This document shows, piece by piece, positions 57,488 through 64,000 of a DNA stretch of 64,000 bases. Location of the stretch: contig JAUSFB010000030.1 in the NCBI GenBank assembly GCA_030651575.1, forward strand, positions 331,623 to 395,622. Reading direction: 5' to 3'. Numbering within the stretch: the stretch's first letter is position 1; every line of letters begins with the position of its first letter. The notes beneath the pieces were generated by a model. That model worked only from the letters and a program-made list of their open reading frames with translations. It was not told where the DNA came from and did no database searches. The stretch is from Phaeospirillum sp. (GTDB taxonomy: Bacteria > Pseudomonadota > Alphaproteobacteria > Rhodospirillales > Magnetospirillaceae). The position numbers and the translations under genes were made by a program.

Positions 57488-58387
57488 GTGAAGGATCCCT
57501 ATCAGGTTCTGGGGGTGGCTCGGGCCGCCTCCGACGCGGATATCAAGAAGGCGTACCACAAGCTGGCCCGCGAGTTGCACCCCGATCTCAATCCGGGGGA
57601 CCGGCGGTCCGAGGATCGCTTCAAGGAAATCTCGGCCGCCTACGACTTCCTGTCGGACCCGGCCCGTCGCGCCCAGTTCGACGCCGGCGAGATCGACGCC
57701 ACCGGCGCGGCCAAGCGCCGCTCGTGGCGCTCGCAGGGCGCCGGCCCCGGCGGCGGTCGCCGGGGGGGCTCGCCGTTCGGCGACAATGTGGACGATATTT
57801 TGTCCGAGCTGTTGCGACGCAAAGAACGCGGCCGCGCCCAGTCCGCCGGCAAGCCGTTTCGCGGCGCCGATATCCGCCATTCCCTGACGGTTCCCTTTGT
57901 CGATGCGGCCGCGGGCGCGACCCGGCGGGTCACCCTGATCTCGGGCCGGACCGTCGAGGTCCGCATTCCGCCGGGCAGCGCCGATGGCCAGACCTTGCGC
58001 CTCAAGGGCCAGGGCAGCGCTGGCAACGGCGATTCCGGCGATGCCTTCATCGACCTCAAGGTGGAAAGCCACCCCTTCTTCACGCGGCGCAATCTGGATG
58101 TCTTGGTGGATCTGCCCATCTCGGTGCAGGAAGCGGTCCTGGGCGGCAAGGTCACAGTGCCGACCATCGACGGCAAGGTGGCGCTGTCGGTGCCGCCCGG
58201 CTCCAACGCCGGCTCGGTGCTGCGGCTCAAGGGCAAAGGCATCGCCGGGGAGGCCGGCGCGCGTGGCGACCAACTGGTCACCCTGAAGGTGGTGCTGCCC
58301 GATGGCGACGCCGAGTTCAAGGCGCTGGTGGAAAAGTGGGGGCCGCGCCACGGCTACGATCCCAGGGCCAAGGCCGGGATGGTTTGA
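57488..58387 (+). CDS. DnaJ-class co-chaperone (CbpA-like, no zinc finger)
   Basis: 299 residues if the GTG at 57488 is the start; a GTG at 57479 adds three residues. The J domain has the HPD motif in ARELHPDLNPG, followed by a Gly/Arg-rich linker. The C-terminal domains show GAD.-I-RHSLTVPFVDAAAGATRRV and VRIPPGSADGQTLRLKGQG and the client-binding LPISVQEAVLGGKVTVPT. The zinc finger of DnaJ is absent. It would pass clients to DnaK. Confidence 0.88.
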   Translation: MKDPYQVLGVARAASDADIKKAYHKLARELHPDLNPGDRRSEDRFKEISAAYDFLSDPARRAQFDAGEIDATGAAKRRSWRSQGAGPGGGRRGGSPFGDNVDDILSELLRRKERGRAQSAGKPFRGADIRHSLTVPFVDAAAGATRRVTLISGRTVEVRIPPGSADGQTLRLKGQGSAGNGDSGDAFIDLKVESHPFFTRRNLDVLVDLPISVQEAVLGGKVTVPTIDGKVALSVPPGSNAGSVLRLKGKGIAGEAGARGDQLVTLKVVLPDGDAEFKALVEKWGPRHGYDPRAKAGMV

Positions 58388-58411
58388 GGCGGCCGGGGAC
58401 GAGAGCCCGGC

Positions 58412-59188
58412 CTATTTCCGCGCCGCGACCAGTTCGGTCTTGCCGATGCGGCGCAGGGATACCTCCAGCCGGGCGTCGGCCTTGGCGATCTCCTGCAAGG
58501 CGTCGCGGGTGAAGTCGATATGGGCCTCGGCGGCGGCGCGGGCGGCGGCGGGGTCACCGGCCATCACCGTCTCGTAGACGGCGCGGTGCTGCTCCAGCAG
58601 CAGTTCGCGCACGCCTTGACGCTGATACAGCTTGGCCCGGTTGTAGAACACATCCTTGCGCAGCATGTCGGACAGCGAACGCATGATATGCAGCATCACC
58701 AGATTGTGCGAGGCCTCGTAGACCGACATATGGAAGGCGGCGTCGGCATCGGCCTCGTCGCTGGAATCGTCCAGTTGGTGGGCGGCCTCCATGGCTTCAA
58801 AGCATTCGCGGATCAGGGCGCGGTCCACGTCGGTGCCGCGCAGCGCCGCGAAATAGGCGGCTGAACCCTCGACGAAGCGGCGGAATTCCAGATAGTCGAA
58901 GGTGGTCTCCGGCCGCGACGCCAGCGCGGCGTAGAGCGGCTCGGTGAAGCCCTCGCCCAGCAGCGGCGCCACGAAGGTCGCGCCACCCCGGCCCGAGGTC
59001 AGCAATCCCCGCTTTTCCAGCTTGTCCAGCGCCTCGCGCAGGGATGGCCGCGAGACGTCGAAGCGTTGCGCCAGTTCGCGTTCCGCCAGAAGGCGTTCGC
59101 CCGGCCGCAGGCTTCCTTCCAAGATCAGCTGTTCCAGGTGGTCGGCTATGGTGTCGGCCAGTTTGGCCGGTCGAATCGCGTCCGTCAT
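58412..59188 (-). CDS. FadR/GntR-family transcriptional regulator (FCD domain)
   Basis: 258 residues from the ATG at 59188. The winged helix (about 8-75) has GERLLAERELAQRFDVSRPSLREALDKLEKRGLL, and the C-terminal all-helical FCD ligand domain has FRRFVEGSAAYFAALRG. Members sense small acids such as pyruvate, lactate or acyl-CoA. It is divergent from pyruvate carboxylase with a dyad-rich 150-nt gap, so it may regulate that gene, as PdhR-type proteins do for pyruvate metabolism. The longer track start lacks conservation. Confidence 0.87.
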   Translation of the reverse strand: MTDAIRPAKLADTIADHLEQLILEGSLRPGERLLAERELAQRFDVSRPSLREALDKLEKRGLLTSGRGGATFVAPLLGEGFTEPLYAALASRPETTFDYLEFRRFVEGSAAYFAALRGTDVDRALIRECFEAMEAAHQLDDSSDEADADAAFHMSVYEASHNLVMLHIMRSLSDMLRKDVFYNRAKLYQRQGVRELLLEQHRAVYETVMAGDPAAARAAAEAHIDFTRDALQEIAKADARLEVSLRRIGKTELVAARK

Positions 59189-59238
59189 GCCCAGACCTTT
59201 ATTTTGCACGAGGTCTCTGTATCCTCGGGTTATGCTCA

Positions 59239-59286
59239 TGTAAAGCCCCAACTGGGGGTATGCTAGCATCCCCAACCAGCTTTACA
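59239..59286. promoter_or_regulatory. Nested inverted repeats between the FadR-type gene and pyc
   Basis: Outer arms TGTAAAGC (59239-59246) and GCTTTACA (59279-59286) enclose CCCCA-AC-TGGGG and the perfect palindrome ATGCTAGCAT (near 59260-59269). The symmetric half sites are 40 bp apart. Probable operators for the divergent regulator. Confidence 0.5.
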
Positions 59287-59338
59287 ATCATGGTAAAAAG
59301 ATTTATCCAGCCACACCCGAAGTGAAAATTGGTGATCC

Positions 59339-62300
59339 ATGACCGCAGCCGCCTCCGCTTCCATCCATATCCGCAAGCTTCTGGTCGCCAATCGCGGCGA
59401 GATCGCCATCCGCATTTGCCGCGCCGCCACCGAGCTGGGACTGGCGACGGTGGCGATCTATTCCGTCGAGGATCGCTTCGCGCTGCATCGCTTCAAGGCG
59501 GATGAGAGCTATCTGGTCGGCAAGGGCAGGGGGCCGGTCGATGCCTATCTCGCCATCGACGAAATCGTCCATGTGGCGCGGGAGGCCGGCTGCGACGCGG
59601 TTCATCCCGGTTACGGTTTTCTGGCCGAAAATCCCGATTTCGCCGATGCGGTGCGGGCCGCCGGCATGATCTTCGTGGGTCCAAGCTCGGACGTCATGCG
59701 CCTGCTGGGCAACAAGGTGGCGGCGCGCAATCTGGCCGCCGCCGCCGGGGTGCCGGTAATGCCGGCCACCGGGCCGCTGCCGGCCGATCCCGAGGGGTGC
59801 CTGCGGCTGGCGGCCGAGGTCGGCTATCCCTTGATGCTGAAGGCCAGCTGGGGCGGCGGCGGGCGCGGCATGCGGGTGGTGGAAGACCCCGACGAACTGA
59901 TCGAGCTGGTGGGCATGGCTCGGCGCGAGGCCAAATCGGCCTTTGGCAATGACGAGGTCTACCTGGAAAAGCTGGTGCGCCGGGCGCGCCATGTGGAAGT
60001 CCAGGTGCTGGGCGATTCCAAGGGCAATCTGGTTCATCTGTTCGAGCGCGACTGCTCGGTCCAGCGCCGCAATCAAAAGGTGGTCGAGCGGGCGCCCGCC
60101 CCCTATCTCGACGGCCGTCAGCGGGCCGAGCTGTGCGCCTCCGCCCTGAAGCTGGCCCAGGCCGCCCGCTACGAGAATGCCGGCACCGTCGAGTTCCTGA
60201 TGGACATGGACACGGAGCAATTCTACTTCATCGAGGTCAATCCCCGCGTCCAGGTCGAGCATACGGTAACCGAGGTCGTCACCGGCATCGACATCGTCAA
60301 GGCCCAGATCCGCATCGCCGGCGGCGGCTCCATCGGTTCGCCCGGCTCGGATGTGCCAAAGCAGGCCGATATCCGTCTCAACGGCCACGCCATCCAGTGC
60401 CGCATCACCACCGAGGACCCCGGCAACGCCTTTATCCCCGATTACGGCCGCATCACCGCCTATCGCGGCGCGGCCGGATTCGGCATCCGCCTCGACGGCG
60501 GCACCGCCTTTTCCGGTGCTTTGATCACCCGCTTTTACGATTCGCTGCTGGAGAAGGTCACCGCCTGGGCTCCGACTCCGGAAGAGGCCATCGCCCGCAT
60601 GGATCGCGCCCTGCGCGAGTTCCGCATCCGGGGCGTCGCCACCAACCTCACCTTTCTGGAAGCGGTGATCAGCCATCCCCGCTTCGTCGGTTGCGCCTAC
60701 ACCACCCGCTTCATCGATGAGACTCCCGAGTTGTTCGCCCATCAGGACCGCCGTGACCGCGCCACCCGCATCCTGCGCTTCGTCGGCGAGGTCATGGTCA
60801 ACGGCAATCCGGAGGTGGCGGGGTTGGCCAAGCCCAAGACCCTGGCCCTGCCCGAGGCGCCGGCCCATCCCCTGGGGGCGCCGCCGGCCGGCGCCAGGCA
60901 GCTGCTGGACCAGCTGGGGGCCGAGGGGCTGGCCAAGTGGATGCTGGAGCAAAAGCGGGTTCTGCTCACCGACACCACTTTCCGTGACGCCCATCAGTCG
61001 CTGATCGCGACCCGCATGCGCAGCTATGACCTCCAGGCCGCCGCGCCGGCCTATGCCCATCTGCTGCCCGGCCTGTTCTCGGTGGAGTGCTGGGGCGGAG
61101 CCACCTTCGACGTGGCCATGCGCTTCTTGAAGGAAGACCCGTGGGAGCGTTTGGCCGGCTTTCGCAATGCCATGCCCAATCTGCTGCTTCAGATGCTGCT
61201 GCGCTCGGCCAATGCGGTGGGCTACACCAATTACCCCGACAATGTGGTCAAGCACTTCGTGGCCCAGGCGGCCGAGAGCGGCGTCGATGTGTTCCGGGTG
61301 TTCGATTCGCTGAACTGGGTTGAAAATATGCGGGTCGCCATGGACGCGGTGCGCGACACCGGCAAGGTCTGCGAGGCGGCCATTTGCTATACCGGCGATA
61401 TCTTCGATCCCGCCCGTTCCAAATACGATCTCAAATACTATGTCGCCATGGCCAAGGACCTGGAGAAGGCCGGGGCTCATATCCTTGGCATCAAGGACAT
61501 GGCCGGGCTGGCCAAGCCGCGCGCCATCGCCGCCCTGGTCAAGACCCTGAAGCAGGAAATCGGCCTGCCCATCCACTTCCACACCCACGACACGTCGGGC
61601 CTGTCGGCGTCCAGCGTCCTGGCGGCGGTGGAGGCCGGAGTGGACGCGGTGGACGCCGCCATGGATTCCATGAGCGGCCTGACCTCGCAACCGCCGCTGG
61701 GTTCGCTTTGCGCCGCCTTGGCGCATCACGACCGCGATCCCGGCCTGGATCAGGGGGCGCTCAACACCCTGTCGCGCTATTGGGAGGGGGTGCGGGCGGT
61801 CTATGCCCCGTTCGAGGCCGATATCCGTTCCGGCACCGCCGACGTCTATCGCCACGAGATGCCGGGTGGTCAGTATACCAATCTGCGGGCTCAGGCCCGC
61901 TCGCTGGGGGTCGAGCAACACTGGGATTGGGTGGCCCAGGCCTATGCCGATGTCAACCGGATGTTCGGCGACGTGGTCAAGGTCACCCCCACCAGCAAGG
62001 TGGTCGGCGACATGGCGCTGATGATGGTAACCGGCAATCTGACCCCCGCCGATGTCTTGGACCCGGACAAGGAGATCGCCTTCCCCGAATCGGTGGTGTC
62101 GTTCTTTCGCGGCGATCTGGGCCAGCCGGTGGGCGGCTTCCCCGAGGCGCTTCAGAAGAAGGTGCTGAACGGGGCCAGGCCGATCACCGTGCGACCCGGA
62201 GCCGTGCTGCCGCCAGCCGATTTCGGCGTGGTGCGGGCGGAGGCCGAAAAGAAGGCGGGGCGCAAGATCTCCGAGGCCGAACTGGCCTCCTACCTGATGT

Positions 62301-62800
62301 ATCCCAAGGTCTTCACCGATTACGCCGTTCATCACCGCCATTTCGGCGATGTCTCCATGCTGCCCACGGACGTATTCTTTTACGGGATGCAGCCGGGTCA
62401 GGAGATCACCATCGACCTGGAGAAGGGAAAGAGTCTGGTGGTGCGCTTCCTGGCCATCGCCGACGCCGACGAGGATGGCGAGCGCAAGGTCTTCTTTGAA
62501 CTGAACGGCCAGCCCCGCACCGTCCGGGTCACCGACCGGACGGTGGCCCCCGCCCGTGTGGCGCGGCCCAAGGCGGAAGCCGGTAACCCTAACCATGTGC
62601 CGGCCCCCATGCCCGGTCTGGTGGTCAGCGTCGCCGTCCATGCCGGTCAGGCGGTGGAAAAGGGCGATCTGCTGGTGGCTATCGAGGCCATGAAGATGGA
62701 AACCGCCGTCCGCGCCGAACGCGCCGGTACGGTGGCCTCGGTCGCCGTCGCCCCCGGCACCCAGGTCGAGGCCAAGGACCTGCTGGTGGTGATGGGCTGA
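59339..62800 (+). CDS. pyc: Pyruvate carboxylase
   Basis: 1153 residues, full length single-chain type. Order: biotin carboxylase ATP-grasp (about 14-470, with KKLLVANRGEIAIRI-like KLLVANRGEIAIRI and GGGGRGMRVV), carboxyltransferase barrel (about 540-830, TTFRDAHQSLIATRMR and HTHDTSG), allosteric linker, and C-terminal biotinyl domain with the biotin lysine in EAMKMETAV. It converts pyruvate, bicarbonate and ATP to oxaloacetate, refilling the TCA cycle. The start has no strong Shine-Dalgarno, yet the frame and family leave little doubt. Confidence 0.97.
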   Translation: MTAAASASIHIRKLLVANRGEIAIRICRAATELGLATVAIYSVEDRFALHRFKADESYLVGKGRGPVDAYLAIDEIVHVAREAGCDAVHPGYGFLAENPDFADAVRAAGMIFVGPSSDVMRLLGNKVAARNLAAAAGVPVMPATGPLPADPEGCLRLAAEVGYPLMLKASWGGGGRGMRVVEDPDELIELVGMARREAKSAFGNDEVYLEKLVRRARHVEVQVLGDSKGNLVHLFERDCSVQRRNQKVVERAPAPYLDGRQRAELCASALKLAQAARYENAGTVEFLMDMDTEQFYFIEVNPRVQVEHTVTEVVTGIDIVKAQIRIAGGGSIGSPGSDVPKQADIRLNGHAIQCRITTEDPGNAFIPDYGRITAYRGAAGFGIRLDGGTAFSGALITRFYDSLLEKVTAWAPTPEEAIARMDRALREFRIRGVATNLTFLEAVISHPRFVGCAYTTRFIDETPELFAHQDRRDRATRILRFVGEVMVNGNPEVAGLAKPKTLALPEAPAHPLGAPPAGARQLLDQLGAEGLAKWMLEQKRVLLTDTTFRDAHQSLIATRMRSYDLQAAAPAYAHLLPGLFSVECWGGATFDVAMRFLKEDPWERLAGFRNAMPNLLLQMLLRSANAVGYTNYPDNVVKHFVAQAAESGVDVFRVFDSLNWVENMRVAMDAVRDTGKVCEAAICYTGDIFDPARSKYDLKYYVAMAKDLEKAGAHILGIKDMAGLAKPRAIAALVKTLKQEIGLPIHFHTHDTSGLSASSVLAAVEAGVDAVDAAMDSMSGLTSQPPLGSLCAALAHHDRDPGLDQGALNTLSRYWEGVRAVYAPFEADIRSGTADVYRHEMPGGQYTNLRAQARSLGVEQHWDWVAQAYADVNRMFGDVVKVTPTSKVVGDMALMMVTGNLTPADVLDPDKEIAFPESVVSFFRGDLGQPVGGFPEALQKKVLNGARPITVRPGAVLPPADFGVVRAEAEKKAGRKISEAELASYLMYPKVFTDYAVHHRHFGDVSMLPTDVFFYGMQPGQEITIDLEKGKSLVVRFLAIADADEDGERKVFFELNGQPRTVRVTDRTVAPARVARPKAEAGNPNHVPAPMPGLVVSVAVHAGQAVEKGDLLVAIEAMKMETAVRAERAGTVASVAVAPGTQVEAKDLLVVMG

Positions 62801-62847
62801 TCCGCCTCTTTCGCGGAATCATGCGGTCCCGCCCGGCGTTAAAACGA

Positions 62848-62883
62848 AAAAGCCCCTCTTCCCGGCCGGGAAGAGGGGCTTTT
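62848..62883. terminator. Bidirectional terminator between pyc and hbd
   Basis: AAAAGCCCCTCTTCCCGG followed directly by its exact reverse complement gives an 18-bp palindrome with A- and T-tracts at the two ends, serving both converging genes. Confidence 0.95.
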
Positions 62884-62903
62884 CTAACCCAGACCCTGCC
62901 GGA

Positions 62904-63782
62904 TCAGCGGGTCGGAACCGGGGCTTCGCCGGTATAGTCGTAGAAGCCGCGACCGGTCTTGCGACCCAGCCAGCCGGCCTCCACATACTTCACCAGCAGC
63001 GGGCAGGGGCGATACTTGCTGTCGGCGAGGCCTTCATGCAGCACCTGCATGACCGCCAGACAGGTGTCCAGGCCGATGAAGTCGGCCAGTTCCAGCGGAC
63101 CCATCGGGTGGTTGGCGCCCAGCTTCATGGCGGTGTCGATGCAGGTCACCGAGCCGACGCCCTCGTACAGGGTGTAGACGGCTTCGTTGATCATGGGCAG
63201 CAGGATGCGGTTGACGATGAAGGCCGGGAAATCCTCGGCCGAAACCGGCTTCTTGCCCAGCTTCAGGGTCATCTCGCGCACCAGGGCGAAGGTTTCCTCG
63301 CTGGTGGCGATGCCGCGGATCAGCTCGACCAGCTGCATCACCGGCACCGGGTTCATGAAGTGCATGCCCATGAACTTGGCGGGGCGGTCGGTGGCGGCGC
63401 CCAGGCGGGTGATGGACAGCGAGGAGGTGTTGGACGCGATATGGGCTTCGGGCTTCAGCACCGGGCACAGCTGCTGGAAGATCAGGCGCTTGATCTTCTC
63501 GTCTTCGGTGGCGGCCTCGATCACCAGATCGGAATCGCCGAAATCGGCATAGGCGGTGGTGGTCTTGATGCGCGACAGGGTGCCGGTCATCTCGGCTTCG
63601 GTCAGCTTGCCCTTGGAGACGGCGCGGCTGAGGTTCTTCTGGATGACGCCGAGGCCCTTCTTGAGCGCCTCTTCGCTGATATCGAGCAGGATGATGTCAA
63701 AGCCGGACGCGGCGCAGACATGGGCGATGCCGCTTCCCATCTGGCCTGCGCCGATGACACCGATTTTCTGGATAGCAGTCAT
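62904..63782 (-). CDS. hbd: 3-hydroxybutyryl-CoA dehydrogenase
   Basis: 292 residues. The NAD-binding motif [21 protein letters not shown] and the signature [18 protein letters not shown] (with the catalytic His) are typical; [19 protein letters not shown] follows. It oxidises 3-hydroxyacyl-CoA to acetoacetyl-CoA, linking fatty-acid or polyhydroxybutyrate metabolism. It lies downstream of etfA, a common alphaproteobacterial order for electron-transfer flavoprotein and this enzyme. Confidence 0.95.
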   Translation of the reverse strand: MTAIQKIGVIGAGQMGSGIAHVCAASGFDIILLDISEEALKKGLGVIQKNLSRAVSKGKLTEAEMTGTLSRIKTTTAYADFGDSDLVIEAATEDEKIKRLIFQQLCPVLKPEAHIASNTSSLSITRLGAATDRPAKFMGMHFMNPVPVMQLVELIRGIATSEETFALVREMTLKLGKKPVSAEDFPAFIVNRILLPMINEAVYTLYEGVGSVTCIDTAMKLGANHPMGPLELADFIGLDTCLAVMQVLHEGLADSKYRPCPLLVKYVEAGWLGRKTGRGFYDYTGEAPVPTR

Positions 63783-63825
63783 GTATGGCTCCCGGTTGAT
63801 GGGCGGCTAGCGCCAATGAAAGAAG

Positions 63826-64000
63826 TTATTTGCCGAGTTCGGCGGACAGTTCGGGCAATACCTTGAACAGATCGGCCACCAGGCCGTAATCGGCCACCTG
63901 GAAGATGGGGGCCTCTTCGTCCTTGTTGATGGCGACGATGACCTTGGAGTCCTTCATGCCGGCGAGGTGCTGGATGGCGCCCGAGATGCCGACCGCGATA
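63826..64000 (-). CDS. etfA: Electron transfer flavoprotein subunit alpha, C-terminal end
   Basis: The minus strand reads [15 protein letters not shown], then [24 protein letters not shown] and ends [11 protein letters not shown]-stop at 63826. This is the FAD-binding C-terminal domain of EtfA, which carries electrons from acyl-CoA dehydrogenases to the quinone pool. The rest lies beyond the window. It is 43 nt upstream of hbd and probably co-transcribed. Confidence 0.93.
   Translation of the reverse strand, partial: IAVGISGAIQHLAGMKDSKVIVAINKDEEAPIFQVADYGLVADLFKVLPELSAELGK

Noticed and set aside
59303-62641. A 1112-residue open frame on the minus strand across pyruvate carboxylase
   Set aside because: It is the antisense shadow of a GC-rich gene; the translation is low-complexity Gly/Arg/His and matches no family, while the plus strand encodes a complete pyc.

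Overview
The window is high-GC DNA read almost wall to wall by protein genes. Gene families and gene orders point to an alphaproteobacterium of the Rhodospirillales, most like Magnetospirillum or a close relative. The supporting signs are the F1 operon atpHAGDC split from F0, a DUF484-xerC pair next to priA, DUF2125, DUF3126, an alphaproteobacterial-type AddB, and etfA followed by a 3-hydroxybutyryl-CoA dehydrogenase. The genus is an inference from family resemblance, not a database match. I saw no rRNA, tRNA, CRISPR array, prophage or intact insertion sequence.

Layout. 1-6.7 kb: end of a DUF2125 gene, a class V aminotransferase, a CBS protein, a small orphan, a reductase/HD-GYP pair on the minus strand, and a UbiD decarboxylase. 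6.7-13.7 kb (minus): an apparent operon DUF484-xerC-tsaE-amgK-murU-addB joining chromosome maintenance, tRNA modification and peptidoglycan sugar recycling. 13.7-21.2 kb: priA, then atpHAGDC with a candidate promoter and a clear terminator. 21.2-27.8 kb: two related secreted proteins overlapping folC, a hemerythrin fusion protein, two orphan genes, a quinone oxidoreductase and DUF3126. 27.8-33 kb: cold-shock protein, Tat-exported beta-glucosidase with acylphosphatase, a PIN toxin with a frameshifted antitoxin, and the tight run yggT-DUF167-folD-nnrU. 33-39.7 kb: pmbA, a 39 percent histidine protein, an orphan gene behind an AT-rich palindromic promoter, and a complete nikKMLQO nickel ECF transporter operon. 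39.8-48.7 kb: pgi, a three-PAS diguanylate cyclase, mutL, an M48 peptidase, a small heat-shock protein behind a ROSE-like RNA thermometer, a degenerate GGDEF/EAL protein and a phasin. 48.8-56.8 kb: an orphan-queE-queD operon, a sensor kinase, an ABC-F ATPase, ndk, an XRE regulator, and pdxH with a cation efflux pump. 56.9-64 kb: a glycine-zipper lipoprotein, a DnaJ-like co-chaperone, a FadR-type regulator divergent from pyruvate carboxylase, and the hbd-etfA end.

The most unusual signal is non-coding. A structured intergenic repeat sits in the leaders of addB and nikM at nearly the same distance from the start codon (24 and 25 nt). It keeps two 6-bp hairpins and an identical 8-nt linker while base pairs change in a compensatory way, and its gene-proximal end carries the Shine-Dalgarno sequence. 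A diverged relative lies between atpD and atpC. In the nikK-nikM gap the ribosome-binding region is duplicated as an 18/19 direct repeat with a 96-bp period, as if an element inserted at a ribosome-binding site. Other candidates are nested dyads in front of the XRE and FadR-type regulators, a G-tract frameshift in an antitoxin gene, and several orphan proteins.
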